DNA from: Gammaproteobacteria bacterium
GTDB lineage: Bacteria; Pseudomonadota; Gammaproteobacteria; JAJFJF01
Assembly (NCBI GenBank): GCA_021774255.1
Contig: JAJFJF010000003.1
Coordinates: 1 to 64,000 of the forward strand
DNA length: 64,000 nucleotides
Direction of reading: 5' to 3'
Shown one piece after another: positions 43,673-54,313 of this stretch. Every line of letters begins with the position of its first letter. The stretch's first letter is position 1. A program made the position numbers and the translations under genes. The notes under the pieces were generated by a model. The model was not told where the DNA came from. It did not search any database and saw nothing but the letters and a program-made list of their open reading frames with translations.

Positions 43673-44651
43673 CCAACTCAGCTTTGCCTGGCCATGGCTT
43701 TTCCTGTTACTGCCGCTCCCTTTGCTGGCACGCTACCTCCTGCCCCCTCTGCAGCAAGCCACGGCGGCATTAACCGTGCCTTTTTTTGAAGAATTAAAAG
43801 CGCGCCAAGCCACCGAGCAAACACGCCGCACCATGCACGTGACTTGGCTTGCCCTGTTTGCCTGGCTATTGTTGGTCACCGCCACTGCAGGGCCAACCTG
43901 GTATGGCGACCCCATTGAAATCCCCACCAGCGGGCGCAATGTCATGCTTGCGGTTGATCTGTCGGGCAGTATGGCCATTGAAGATCTGACCTGGGAAGGC
44001 CAGCCCGTTGATCGCTTGGTCGTCGTAAAACACGTTCTGAATGATTTTATTGCACGTCGCCAGGGCGACCGCCTTGGGCTCATTCTCTTTGGCACGCACG
44101 CTTATCTGCAAACCCCGCTCACTTACGATTTAGACACCGTGCAAGCGATGATGGATGAATCTGAAATTGCATTGCCCGGCCCACAAACCGCGATTGGCGA
44201 TACCATCGGGCTTGCCATTAAACGCCTGCAAGATTTAGAAGAAGAAAGTCGCGTGTTAATTTTACTGACCGATGGCGCCAATAACTCGGGTGTCACTGAG
44301 CCCATTCAAGCCGCAAAATTAGCCGCCCTTAAAAATATTCGCATCCATACCATTGGGCTAGGCGCTGATCAAATGGTCGTACCTGGTTTATTTGGTTCAC
44401 GCGTTGTGAACCCTTCTTATGATATTGACGAACAAGCGCTGCAAGATATTGCGGATATCACAGGCGGCGAATATTTTCGTGCAAAAGACAGTGACAGCTT
44501 AGAAAGAATTTACACACTCATCGACGAGTTAGAACCAGTGGAATCCGACCCCGACATTTACCGCCCGGTCACCGAGCTTTACCCTTGGCCATTGGCTGCC
44601 GCATTGCTGCTCAGTCTATTGCTGCTGTGGCAGAGGGCCCGTCATGTTTGA
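43662..44651 (+). CDS. VWA-domain membrane protein (BatA-like)
   Basis: 329 residues: membrane segments at the N-terminus and at the C-terminus (LAAALLLSLLLLW), with a VWA domain between. The metal-ion site is intact: VDLSGSM near residue 96, the threonine near TPLTYD, and an LTDGANNSG segment. It likely binds a substrate delivered by MoxR. It overlaps the next gene by 8 bp. Confidence 0.9.
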   Translation: MDSSQLSFAWPWLFLLLPLPLLARYLLPPLQQATAALTVPFFEELKARQATEQTRRTMHVTWLALFAWLLLVTATAGPTWYGDPIEIPTSGRNVMLAVDLSGSMAIEDLTWEGQPVDRLVVVKHVLNDFIARRQGDRLGLILFGTHAYLQTPLTYDLDTVQAMMDESEIALPGPQTAIGDTIGLAIKRLQDLEEESRVLILLTDGANNSGVTEPIQAAKLAALKNIRIHTIGLGADQMVVPGLFGSRVVNPSYDIDEQALQDIADITGGEYFRAKDSDSLERIYTLIDELEPVESDPDIYRPVTELYPWPLAAALLLSLLLLWQRARHV

Positions 44652-46470
44652 TTTTCCTTTCCATTTTATTCGCCCCTACTGGTTATGGTTATTGATACCG
44701 CTTAGCTTTACCCTGTGGTATTTTTTAAAACGCCAAGCGCAAGGGCAATGGGATAGAGCCTGCGATGCACATTTATTACCGAATTTACTGAATGCACCAT
44801 CACTTAAAACACGCTATCACGCGATAACGCTTGCCTTGTGTGCATTGCTGACCACACTTGCCTTAGCGGGGCCCAGCCTGTCACAGCAAGCCCAACCGGT
44901 GTTGCGCTCGCTAGACGCGCGCGTGATGATTTTAAATTTATCCCCCAGTATGAATAGCACTGATGTCGCTCCCTCGCGCCTGACACGTGCCAAACATAAA
45001 TTACGCGATGCCTTGACCATGAGCGGCGAAGGCCAAACGGGGCTCATCGTGTATTCCGGCGGTGCTTATGTCGTTTCACCACTCACACAAGATGCTGACA
45101 CGATTAACGCCATGGTGCCCGTATTGGAAAGCAATTTAATGCCCGCCCCGATGCCACAGGGTGAAAATTTACACTTAGCACTGGAAAAAGCGGCCGACAT
45201 TATGCGTCAAGGCAATGCCACACAAGGTGATATTTTATTGATCACCGATTTTGCAGCCGATCAACGCGCCTTGCAAGCGGCTGAAAAAATCAAAAATGCA
45301 GGCTACCGTTTATCGGTATTAGGGGTAGGCACACAGGAAGGCGCACCTATTCCGCTCCCAGACGGCGGCTTTTTTAACGATCGCGCAGGCAATATTTTAC
45401 TGTCACAACTAAATGCCAATAAGCTACGTGCACTCGCACGCACGGGTGGAGGCCGTTATGCTGATTTGCGCGCTGACAATCGTGACTTAGAACAACTTAT
45501 CAAGCCAAACACCGCGCAAGCACTAGCAGAAACTGATACCGAGACTTTTTTATGGCGTGACCAAGGTCGGTATCTATTATTACTGCTCTTACCGATTGCC
45601 TTACTGGCTTTTAGGCGTGGCGCGTTGCTCAGTGTGTGTTTGATTTGTTTTTTCTCGCCGTCACTTTACGCCATGACGTGGCAAGACTTATGGCAACGCC
45701 CTGATCAACAAGGGATGCGCTCACTAGAGAAAGGTGATGCCGCGCAAGCAGCTGATCGTTTTCACGATCCAAATTGGCAGGGCGCGGCACATTATCGTGC
45801 TGAGCAATATGAAGAAGCGCTCGAGGCTTTTAACCAATCTGATGACATCGAGGCACTTTATAATCAAGGTAACACGCTGGCACAACTAGGGGAATTTGAA
45901 CAAGCTTTGGCCGCTTATGAACAGGTGCTTGCACTTGATCCTCATCATCTTGATGCACAATGGAATCATGAGGTCATTGAAGATCTGCTTGAGGACCAGC
46001 CTCCACCCGACAGTGATAGCGAGTCAGACAGCAGCGATGCTGCGCCCGATGAAAACCAAGATACCGATGCGGATCCAGATAACGACGGTAGCAGTGATAA
46101 TGAACAAGGCGAAGGCGACGAAAGCCCACAAGACTCCCCCCCTTCTGAAGGGGATGATCCCGGTGACAGCGATCAGGATAATAGCGACGGCAATGAAGGT
46201 GACGAAGAAGCGCCTCCTGAAACTAGCCCTGAACAAGACTCACAAAACGCCGATACATCAGGTGACGATGATAGCCAAGCAGACGCTTCACCCGATACTA
46301 ATGAAATGGAGCAGCCCGCTGATATTGACCCACAAGCCGCCTGGGATGGCGATCCTGAACTTTCACCTGAAGAACAGCAAGCACTGGAACAATGGTTGCG
46401 CCAAGTGCCTGACGATCCAGGCGGCTTATTACGCCGTAAATTCCAACGACAATACGAACAAAGCCTGTGA
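44644..46470 (+). CDS. VWA/TPR membrane protein (BatB-BatC-like fusion)
   Basis: 608 residues. N-terminal membrane segments surround a VWA domain in which the metal-site start reads LNLSPSM (N in place of the usual D), so this copy may be degenerate. Two further hydrophobic segments lie near residues 300-340. A TPR unit (EALYNQGNTLAQLGEFEQALAAYEQ-like) follows near 400-435. Residues about 445-570 are a very acidic low-complexity stretch (SDSESDSSD). This combines BatB and BatC parts in one chain. Confidence 0.87.
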   Translation: MFDFPFHFIRPYWLWLLIPLSFTLWYFLKRQAQGQWDRACDAHLLPNLLNAPSLKTRYHAITLALCALLTTLALAGPSLSQQAQPVLRSLDARVMILNLSPSMNSTDVAPSRLTRAKHKLRDALTMSGEGQTGLIVYSGGAYVVSPLTQDADTINAMVPVLESNLMPAPMPQGENLHLALEKAADIMRQGNATQGDILLITDFAADQRALQAAEKIKNAGYRLSVLGVGTQEGAPIPLPDGGFFNDRAGNILLSQLNANKLRALARTGGGRYADLRADNRDLEQLIKPNTAQALAETDTETFLWRDQGRYLLLLLLPIALLAFRRGALLSVCLICFFSPSLYAMTWQDLWQRPDQQGMRSLEKGDAAQAADRFHDPNWQGAAHYRAEQYEEALEAFNQSDDIEALYNQGNTLAQLGEFEQALAAYEQVLALDPHHLDAQWNHEVIEDLLEDQPPPDSDSESDSSDAAPDENQDTDADPDNDGSSDNEQGEGDESPQDSPPSEGDDPGDSDQDNSDGNEGDEEAPPETSPEQDSQNADTSGDDDSQADASPDTNEMEQPADIDPQAAWDGDPELSPEEQQALEQWLRQVPDDPGGLLRRKFQRQYEQSL

Positions 46471-46481
46471 TCGCATTTACC

Positions 46482-47361
46482 ATGCTAAAAAAAACGCTTT
46501 TACTCAGCACACTCACTCTCATCCTATTAGCCCGCCAGGCAGTTGCCCTCACTGATGAAATACCGAATAAACCCGGTTCAGACGCTGAAACCTACGTGCG
46601 CACACCCTACACACTCAACGACATGGGGTATTTTCGCACCCAAGATGTGTACCCCGATCCGAAAGGCGAGCTCAATGTTATCGTCTCGCCTGAATATGAC
46701 CAATCAGATGATGCTGGCGATTTTTCTTTACCGCTCTCACTGGAATATGGGATCACCGATCACTGGCTTGCCAGTATCGCTTTTGAAATCTATCGCGGGC
46801 ATTACCCTGACTCTGGAAGCGACGCGCACGGCACAGGCGACATTGATATCTTCACCAAATACAGTTTTCTTTATATCAATGATTCTTTTACAAGTGCAGC
46901 GCTCACGTTCAATCTGCACATCCCCACGGGCGATATTGACAGAGGCCTCACCGATGGGTTCTTGCGTTTTGAGCCTTCTGTGCTCGTCGCACACGACTTT
47001 CCCATGCGCCACTGGGTAAATCAAGTATTCGGTGAATGGGGCATTCGTTTTGTTGATCGCATTAAAAACCACCCTGATCCAGATGACGACGATCCTGCTG
47101 CACACATCTTCGTGTTCAATGCCGGTTATGTACTGCGCACGGCACGCGTGAATTATCTGGCTGAAATCAATTGGCGCAAACGAATGGAATAACAATGGCA
47201 ACGATAATGAGCTGTACATTACACCGGGGCTTTTTTTCAGTGCAACCATGGCGCTTGAAATAGGGGGCGCTGTCTCCGTCGGACTTACAGAGGATGCCGA
47301 CACCTTCCGCCTGCTCACGCAGTTTATTTATGCCTTTGAACTTTTTGAGAGCCCAGCATAG
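46482..47361 (+). pseudogene. Outer-membrane barrel-like protein with a frameshift
   Basis: The frame from the ATG at 46482 has a signal peptide (LLARQAVALTD) and barrel-like strands, and stops at 47192. The next frame continues the same kind of sequence from about 47185 (WNNNGNDNELYITPGLFF, then MALEIGGAVSVGL) to a stop at 47359-47361. A single extra base near 47180-47185 thus splits the gene. The product would be about 290 residues, like transporter-type barrel proteins. A sequencing error would explain it as well as decay. It overlaps or abuts the VWA/TPR gene in the Bat operon. Confidence 0.6.
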
Positions 47362-47437
47362 CGGGCCTCAAACTGAGAGCTTGTTTCAGGCTCTATTAGC
47401 ATTGCTTCGGAATACCCGATAGCGGTATGCTATTAAC

Positions 47438-49153
47438 ATGCGATTAATAACGTTCCTCTTATTCACATTCATAAGCTTGCTCTTGCCGATTGCCGCGCAG
47501 GCTGTGACGGCCACCACTGACCGGGCACTTATTTACGAAGGCGAGACTTTTGTCTTGACCATCACCTTAGATGATGACGGTACCGACAGCGCACCTGACT
47601 TCACCCCTCTTGAACAAAACTTCACTGTTTTAAATACGGGCCGCAGCAGTCAAATTTCTATTATGAATGGCCAGCGCAGCAGCCAGCTCCAATGGCAAGT
47701 CGCGCTTGCCCCTAAGCATACCGGCATACTGTCCATTCCCTCGATCACCCTGGGCACACAGCACACACCGGCTTTGGCGATTGAAGTGTTAGATCTGCAA
47801 GCTGCGCAGACGGGCGCACGTGCGCCAGACGTATTCATGAAAGCTGAGATCACGCCTAAAAACCCTTATGTACAAGCACAAGTGCTTTACACGTTAAAAA
47901 TTTACCATGCCTTATCGCTACAAAACGCATCTCTTACCGCATTAGAAATAGACAATGCCCTTATTGAAAAGCTGGGGGATGACGTCGCTTACGAAGAGCA
48001 GCGTGATGGCAAAATCTATCGTGTGATCGCGCGCCGTTACGCTGTCTTTCCACAAGCCAGTGGGGAGCTCGCCATTCCGAGCCTCACCTTGCAAGCACGC
48101 TTAGTTGACGTCAATACCACAACACGTTTATTTTCGACTGGGCGGCGTGTGCATCTTGCTACCGATCCTGCCACACTTAACGTGCAGCCACGCGCCACCA
48201 CGGCACACCGTTACTGGTTACCCGCAGAGGAGGTGAGCATTTCTGAGTCTTGGGTAAGAGAAGAGGGCGAAGTTGAAGTCGGGCAGCCAATCACCCGTGT
48301 GATCACTCTCACCGCCAAAGGCTTAAGCAGTATTCAATTGCCGGATATCGCGCTTGGCACGCCAGCTGATATTCGCAGTTATCCCGATCAGGCCACATTG
48401 AACGATACGGTTTCTGAAGAAGGCATTATCGGTAGCCGACAAGAAAAAGTGGCGCTGGTACCCACCAGCGAAGGGGAATTCATTTTTCCTGAAATCGAGA
48501 TCCCGTGGTGGGATACCAACACCAACACCGAAAAAATTGCCACGCTGCCTGCTTACACGATGACCGTATTGCCAAGTGCTGCGTCAATAGCAGCGACACC
48601 TGATGCGACACTTCCTGCTGATACTGACATGGCACTCACTCCCCCTTTTCAAACAAGGCAAGATGATACGCTCGCTGATACCAGCACCCACACGCTGCTG
48701 AAAAACAACATGTGGGTAGCTTTAAGTATCGTGTTTGCCCTGCTCTGGCTGGCCACATTACTGCTTTGGTGGCGCAGCCACAAACGCCAACACACTGTTG
48801 TTGGCCACCCAGTGAACACACCAGCAAATGTTGGCCTTAAACAAGCTAAACATGCCTTGCAGCAGGCTTGCAAAAACAACCAAGCTCATCAAACACAAGC
48901 CGCACTGTTAGCATGGGGGCACGCTATCTGGCCCGCAGAAACACTGACCAATCTCGGGCAGCTCTGCGCGCTGCTTAAAGAGGATGATTTAAAACAGCAA
49001 ATCGAGCAGCTCAACCAGGCTCTATATGGCCAAGCCGGGCGGCAAGATTGGCAGGGTAGCCGCGCGCTCTGGAGTGCTATCAAGCGCTACAAAGTCGACC
49101 TCCCCAAACAGCGCCATTCAAACAATGGCTTAGCGAAGCTTCATCCTCTGTAA
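47438..49153 (+). CDS. batD: BatD-like oxygen-tolerance protein
   Basis: 571 residues. Signal peptide (LLLPIAAQAV), then repeated immunoglobulin-like beta domains (ALIYEGETFVLTITLDDD; VEVGQPITRVITLTAKGL), then a single membrane segment (MWVALSIVFALLWLATLLLWW) near residue 430 and a cytoplasmic helical tail. This is the BatD (DUF4381-associated) family. It closes the MoxR/Bat operon; the gap of 77 bp from the barrel gene is small. Confidence 0.88.
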   Translation: MRLITFLLFTFISLLLPIAAQAVTATTDRALIYEGETFVLTITLDDDGTDSAPDFTPLEQNFTVLNTGRSSQISIMNGQRSSQLQWQVALAPKHTGILSIPSITLGTQHTPALAIEVLDLQAAQTGARAPDVFMKAEITPKNPYVQAQVLYTLKIYHALSLQNASLTALEIDNALIEKLGDDVAYEEQRDGKIYRVIARRYAVFPQASGELAIPSLTLQARLVDVNTTTRLFSTGRRVHLATDPATLNVQPRATTAHRYWLPAEEVSISESWVREEGEVEVGQPITRVITLTAKGLSSIQLPDIALGTPADIRSYPDQATLNDTVSEEGIIGSRQEKVALVPTSEGEFIFPEIEIPWWDTNTNTEKIATLPAYTMTVLPSAASIAATPDATLPADTDMALTPPFQTRQDDTLADTSTHTLLKNNMWVALSIVFALLWLATLLLWWRSHKRQHTVVGHPVNTPANVGLKQAKHALQQACKNNQAHQTQAALLAWGHAIWPAETLTNLGQLCALLKEDDLKQQIEQLNQALYGQAGRQDWQGSRALWSAIKRYKVDLPKQRHSNNGLAKLHPL

Positions 49154-49204
49154 CCTCTGCGCCATCTTTGCTAAAATAGACTTTTCCCTAAGAGGAGCAT
49201 AACT

Positions 49205-49687
49205 ATGCCAAGTTTTGATGTTGTTTCTGAAGTTGATTTACACGAAGTCAACAATGCCATTGACCAAGCCAACCGTGAGGTCAGCACCCGATTTGATTTT
49301 AAAGGCGTAGACGCCAAATATACGTTGGAAGAAAGCAAAGTCACGTTGACCGCGGAGATGGACTTTCAATGCCAGCAAATGCTCGACATCTTAAAAAATA
49401 AACTGGTGAAACGTGAAATCGATGTCGCTTGTTTAGAAATAGGTAATGTCATCATGTCTGGCAAACAAGCCAAACAAATTGTCACCCTTCGCCAAGGCAT
49501 TGAAACCACACTCGCTAAAAAGCTTATCAAATTAATTAAAGATGCCAAGCTTAAAGTGCAAACTGCTATTCAAGGTGAAAAAGTGCGTGTCACCGGCAAA
49601 AAACGCGATGACCTACAAGAGGTTATTGCACTGCTACGCGAAGCCGATATCGACTTACCACTGCAGTTTGATAATTTTCGGGATTAG
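49205..49687 (+). CDS. yajQ: YajQ family nucleotide-binding protein
   Basis: 160 residues, the normal length. Recognised from [20 protein letters not shown], then [13 protein letters not shown] and the [19 protein letters not shown] block. Members bind nucleic acid or cyclic di-GMP and influence virulence genes in some species. An AAGAGGAGC ribosome site lies upstream. Confidence 0.95.
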   Translation: MPSFDVVSEVDLHEVNNAIDQANREVSTRFDFKGVDAKYTLEESKVTLTAEMDFQCQQMLDILKNKLVKREIDVACLEIGNVIMSGKQAKQIVTLRQGIETTLAKKLIKLIKDAKLKVQTAIQGEKVRVTGKKRDDLQEVIALLREADIDLPLQFDNFRD

Positions 49688-49821
49688 AAATAACCCCTCA
49701 CCCCAACCCCTTGCTGGCGCTACGCATTCCCTGCTGCGCTGGCAAGCCTGCCTTGGGCTTTCCCTGCCCAAGGCGCTCGCAGACATGCTGCTCGCCCCCT
49801 TGAAGGGGAGAGGGAGTCATC
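49688..49821. repeat. Intergenic repeat after yajQ (CTCTCCCC family)
   Basis: Begins CCCCTCACCCCAACCCC, contains the GCAAGCCTGCC block shared with 26985-27020, and ends in CCCCCTTGAAGGGGAGAGGG. A composite of the same repeats as seen after degQ. Confidence 0.7.
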
Positions 49822-49972
49822 CTATTCCCATGAATGCTTACTATACCTACCATGACAATTGCCCCTAAGTAAGGTCGCAGCCATGCGGAGGGGAGTGTTT
49901 TTGCGCCGATTCGCGATAGCGCGCAGCGCGGCAAGCGTGGCGCATAAAACAGCTCGCCGCAGCATGGCATTT
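49822..49972 (-). repeat. Dispersed 150-bp repeat, copy 2
   Basis: Inverted relative to the copy at 38477-38625. The short block TAGTAAGCACCTACTATTC at 50067-50085 also matches the flank of copy 1 (38621-38638) but is displaced, so the elements are mosaic. Confidence 0.8.
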
Positions 49973-50114
49973 CCACCAAGCCAAACCATGGCCACACTAA
50001 ATCGCCATATAGGAACGCAAAGAAAATAACCCCGAAGGGGAGAGGGAGTAATATGCTTAGGGTAGTAAGCACCTACTATTCTCTGAGTTTATTATATGGT
50101 CATGATAATCGGTG
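49973..50114. other. Spacer between yajQ repeats and the S8 protease gene
   Basis: Contains a half CCCCGAAGGGGAGAGGG copy near 50031. No gene seen. Confidence 0.4.
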
Positions 50115-52289
50115 TTACAACAATTGCTCATCAAACACCACACCAAATGCCAGGCCGGTGATTTGCAGGCTCTCAGCTTGCTTCATTTCTTTGCGGCGCA
50201 ACAGGCGGCGGCGTTCGCCAGCCAGTAATGGCGCAAGTTGCTCTGTGATCTGTTCGCCGTTTTCCAGTGTGATCACTAAAGTCAGCTCGTTAATGGGCAA
50301 GTCACCCGTATTACGAATATTGATATGCCCGCGGAAAGTGGTTTTCTTAACCTGCAAGCGCGGTGCGGCAATTTCATACAGCGGCATGGCCGGTGCCAAC
50401 GCAAAACTTTCTGTCTCTACACCATAAAAACGTGGGCTCAGACTTGAAACAGCCACAATCACTTCTTGATCAGTGTAATCATTCGGTAATAAGCGCGAGT
50501 CTGGTGAAGGATAGTTCGCCACTTGCTTAACGTTATCAATTACGCTGGTATCAGCATCTAACAACTGCCCGTCTAATGAATAAAGCGCTAAATCTAAATG
50601 CGCGAGTGGGATCCAAGATTGGTCGCGCCGCAAACCCACGCGTCGCTCCCAGGCGAGTGTGATTTTATCACCGAGTGCTGCGTCACCACGATAAAAACGC
50701 ACATCGTCTTGCTGCCCTGTTGGTGCAATACGAGCGGTCACCGCATAAGGATATTCTTCATAAGCTTTTTCTAAATTCAGTAGCCCCCAACCATAGGTGC
50801 GATTCCACTGGCTGCCCAACACAGGCGCATGCGGCGCCGCAATGGGATCATAATCATAAACACGATCGTCGGGGCCAGGGCTGTCGCTATCCGTCCACGT
50901 ATCCGCGCTATTGATGAGTATCGCGCGGATCATGTTGGGGTCAAAAATACCGGCACTGTTGAGCAACGTTGCTGCCCCACCCACATACGCTGCCGCCGCA
51001 CTGGTGCCACCGAGCGAACGCCAGTTACTTTCTTTGTCTTCATCCCATCGACCTTGACTGGTGATGCGTTTTCCTTGTTTATTTAATTTTTCGATAGCAC
51101 AGGTATAACTGCCTGCACCGGGTGCCGTAATATCCGGTTTGCGCCGCCCCTCTAATGTCGGCCCACGACGACTTAAATAACGAATACCCTGGTCATTTGG
51201 GTTTAAGCTGCCATCCAAGTTCATATTGGCGACCGTCAAGAAATTATAGTTATCACCCGGCGCCGTGATCATCGCATCCCAGCCGCTGACATAATTACCT
51301 ACTTCATCGCGGCGCGTATTACCGGCAGATTTTGAAATCATCACACCATATTGATTGACCAGCGCATCATAAAAGCGTGCGGTCACCCCCCAGTCGACTT
51401 GATGTGCATTTTGGCTGCCCACGCTTAAGTTCATCACCGTGGGTGGGTGGTCGGTATCTTGCATCATCCATTCCACATTGCGCATGGTGTCGAAACTACT
51501 AAAACCGGTCATGGCCACGACCATATGCTCAAGCCCAAAAGCCACACCACGATCAATCGGGTCAATGCTCGCATAAATACACGCCATGCCCGTGCCGTGC
51601 GCTGTTTTCACTTCGGCACCCGCTTGCACTTCAAATGTTTTATCAAATAAGGCGGGGTGTTCAATGTCGACACCATTATCAACAATGCCCACAACCGGCA
51701 TGCGATTGCCATTTTGTTGCGAACCATCAAACCCAGCTGCCCACCAACTTTGTAGCTGCTCTCCCTCATCATCACGCGTGACCAAACCTAAACTTTCAGC
51801 TTGTAACTCTAATTCAAAGGTTAACTCGTTATACCCTGAAAGAATGATCACATCATCCAGTGCCATGATCTTAAGCACGCTCTCTGCAGGAATGCGCGTA
51901 CGGCAAAGATTAAATGTCGTTAAACACTCTACCGGTTCATTATCTTCAAGACTTTCAATATAGTGACGAAACTGCTGCTGACTTTCTTTAAAATCGTTAT
52001 AAAGCGGCGAGCGGTGTGGTACAACTGGATCAAGTAATGCCGTGATGTTGAGCGGGTAATCACATAGATCGGTTTCAGGGTCACGTGCCTGCTCTGCCGC
52101 AAGCTGCTCTACGTTGTCTAATACATCAGGATGAATGCGGTAATTATCGCTGTGCACATCACCCGCCACCTGCTTGAGCGCATCAACATCAAAGCATTCT
52201 GCGGCTGCCCGCACTGTGGCACTGTAAAATGAAAACGCGCCCAATAATAGCGCGCCTAAGCAATAACGTGAAAAGTCACTTTTAATCAT
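50115..52289 (-). CDS. Subtilisin-like (S8) secreted serine protease
   Basis: 724 residues with a signal peptide (SFYSATVRAAAE). The catalytic triad is D (VGIVDNGVDIEHP), H (TAHGTGMACIY) and S (GGTSAAAAYVGGA), with the oxyanion asparagine in ISKSAGNTRR. The C-terminal 200 residues form beta-rich domains (P-domain or CARDB-like: LQVKKTTFRGHINIRNTGDL). It should act in the periplasm or outside. The start overlaps the M3 peptidase stop by 4 bp, making it the last gene of the operon with lgt-thyA-folA. Confidence 0.9.
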   Translation of the reverse strand: MIKSDFSRYCLGALLLGAFSFYSATVRAAAECFDVDALKQVAGDVHSDNYRIHPDVLDNVEQLAAEQARDPETDLCDYPLNITALLDPVVPHRSPLYNDFKESQQQFRHYIESLEDNEPVECLTTFNLCRTRIPAESVLKIMALDDVIILSGYNELTFELELQAESLGLVTRDDEGEQLQSWWAAGFDGSQQNGNRMPVVGIVDNGVDIEHPALFDKTFEVQAGAEVKTAHGTGMACIYASIDPIDRGVAFGLEHMVVAMTGFSSFDTMRNVEWMMQDTDHPPTVMNLSVGSQNAHQVDWGVTARFYDALVNQYGVMISKSAGNTRRDEVGNYVSGWDAMITAPGDNYNFLTVANMNLDGSLNPNDQGIRYLSRRGPTLEGRRKPDITAPGAGSYTCAIEKLNKQGKRITSQGRWDEDKESNWRSLGGTSAAAAYVGGAATLLNSAGIFDPNMIRAILINSADTWTDSDSPGPDDRVYDYDPIAAPHAPVLGSQWNRTYGWGLLNLEKAYEEYPYAVTARIAPTGQQDDVRFYRGDAALGDKITLAWERRVGLRRDQSWIPLAHLDLALYSLDGQLLDADTSVIDNVKQVANYPSPDSRLLPNDYTDQEVIVAVSSLSPRFYGVETESFALAPAMPLYEIAAPRLQVKKTTFRGHINIRNTGDLPINELTLVITLENGEQITEQLAPLLAGERRRLLRRKEMKQAESLQITGLAFGVVFDEQLL

Positions 52290-54313
52290 GAGCCAATATC
52301 TGTCCCTGTTTTCTGATTTTCAATAAAGGTCGTGTAGTCATAGGGGCGTCCTAAAAAGTGTTCGACCATTGTCGCTGCCGGCAGTGAGCCACCCGGTGCA
52401 AGCACAAATTCATCATAACGATGCCCGGCCACTGGGCTCAGTAGCCCCGCTTCAGCAAATACGGTAAATAAATCGTCCGCAATGACTTGTGACCACAAGT
52501 AACTATAAAATACCGCAGAATAGCGATCAAGATGACCAAAACTTAAATGAGGATAAATGTCTTCAGTCAACCCCGTGACCGTATAGGTTTCATACGCCCA
52601 CTCCATCAATGCGTGTGGATTGATATCTGCTGGGTCGCCTCGATGTAAATTCAAAGAAAGCGCGGCCCGTGCAAGCGAATCACTGTATTCAATACCACGA
52701 CCAAAACTATTGGCAAGCTGCACCTGCATTAACAAATCATATGAGATAGGGTCGCCACGACGGTTCCTGGCAAAAATACGCAAGATGTCACTGTCTTGTA
52801 TCCATTTTTCAGATAATCGCGATGGCGCTTCCGTAAAATCGCGCTCAGTTGAAATACCTGAAAAACGCACCCACTGCGCTGATTGTCCCCCTAAGATTTG
52901 ATGCAACAAATGACCAAATTCATGGAAGAACGTGCGCACTTCAATATATTCCATGAGACCGTTTGGCAAATTGGTCACCAAGGCGCTGGCGGGCAACTGC
53001 ACGCCCTCCACCCCTTCTCGCACATGCAGGTGTTGGTTGTGTTTGTACTTGCCTTCACGTGGGTGCATATCCAAATAGAAATAGCCAATTAATACTTCGT
53101 CTTGCCATACGGTATATGCGCTCACCGACTCATGCCAAACCGGCGTGTCCCACGGTTCAATGCGGATCTCAAATAAATCCGCCACTATTAAAAATAAGCC
53201 TTGCTTAACGGAATCAAAATAAAAATATTGGCGGACTTTTTCGGCATCAAAATCAAATAATTCTTCCTGTAACACGCGACGCAAATAAGGTACTTGCCAC
53301 GCTTCAATGCTTTCAGCCAATGGATTAAACTGCTGCTCTTTTTTCAACAACATCTGATATTCTGCTGTGGCACGTGCGGCTATCGCGGGATGGATCTGAT
53401 CAATAAAATCCAGCACGGTTTCAACAGAACCTGCCATGGTCGGCTCAATGGCATAGCTCGCCCAATCGTCATAACCCAGTGTTTGCGCGATTTCGTATCG
53501 CGTGGCTAAGAGCGCTTCTAATGTTTCAATATTATGTGGGTAACCTCGTTGCATAAAACGTTGGTATAAGGTTTCACGCACAACGTTAGAAATGGCATAA
53601 CGCATCATCGGACGATAGCTGTCGTAATCTGTTGAGACAACAATCTCGCCGCTCGCATCACGTCTTCTTTCAATAAAATCAGCGGGCAGCCCTGCTAATT
53701 CATCTTCGCCCTGTAGCGTCAAGTAACGCATATCACCGCGACCACTGCGATTAAAGCGCTCACCTAACTCGCGCTCTTTCGTAAATAAGTTTTGGAGTTT
53801 GCGGCGCGTGGCATAATTTTTATCAATACCCCCACGCTCAAAGTCATCGAGCAACTTTTCAAGGTAACGCTGCGTCACTGGGGAAGCCCCGCTTGCATCA
53901 ATAGCGGATAGCTTGCGGTAAATTTTCGGCGATAAGCGTATGGAGGTAAAAATTTCTTCTATATTAATTTTACAAACTTGGCTCACGTCTTGTATCGTTT
54001 GATCAGGGTGGGTATCGGTATAGAGGTGCGCATCATCACGTGTATTAAGCAATACCAGCCACAAGCGATCAAATGGCTTTAAAAAATTATCCACGGTGGG
54101 CTCACCACGGAATTTTTCTAATATTTTTAATTGCTGCTGGGCAGTAATAACCGTTTGCTGGCAGCTATCCGCTAAGGCTTCCCACTCCATGGGCAGTAAA
54201 ACCATTGGAATGGGCGTGTTGAGCTCATCAAGTAATTCAGTTTGCCGATCAGATTGACCACACGCAAAGAGCAGGCAGGAAAATAAAATAAGAAGACTGC
54301 TACGCTTGATCAT
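52286..54313 (-). CDS. M3-family (oligopeptidase) lipoprotein
   Basis: 675 residues. It starts with a lipobox (LLILFSCLLFAC), so it is probably a lipid-anchored periplasmic enzyme, unusual for this mostly cytosolic family. The zinc motif is FFHEFGHLLHQIL near residue 463 with the third ligand in DFTEAPSRLSEKW. It cleaves short peptides. The 4-bp overlaps with folA and the S8 protease suggest coordinated expression, perhaps as a peptide-scavenging set. Confidence 0.9.
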   Translation of the reverse strand: MIKRSSLLILFSCLLFACGQSDRQTELLDELNTPIPMVLLPMEWEALADSCQQTVITAQQQLKILEKFRGEPTVDNFLKPFDRLWLVLLNTRDDAHLYTDTHPDQTIQDVSQVCKINIEEIFTSIRLSPKIYRKLSAIDASGASPVTQRYLEKLLDDFERGGIDKNYATRRKLQNLFTKERELGERFNRSGRGDMRYLTLQGEDELAGLPADFIERRRDASGEIVVSTDYDSYRPMMRYAISNVVRETLYQRFMQRGYPHNIETLEALLATRYEIAQTLGYDDWASYAIEPTMAGSVETVLDFIDQIHPAIAARATAEYQMLLKKEQQFNPLAESIEAWQVPYLRRVLQEELFDFDAEKVRQYFYFDSVKQGLFLIVADLFEIRIEPWDTPVWHESVSAYTVWQDEVLIGYFYLDMHPREGKYKHNQHLHVREGVEGVQLPASALVTNLPNGLMEYIEVRTFFHEFGHLLHQILGGQSAQWVRFSGISTERDFTEAPSRLSEKWIQDSDILRIFARNRRGDPISYDLLMQVQLANSFGRGIEYSDSLARAALSLNLHRGDPADINPHALMEWAYETYTVTGLTEDIYPHLSFGHLDRYSAVFYSYLWSQVIADDLFTVFAEAGLLSPVAGHRYDEFVLAPGGSLPAATMVEHFLGRPYDYTTFIENQKTGTDIGS

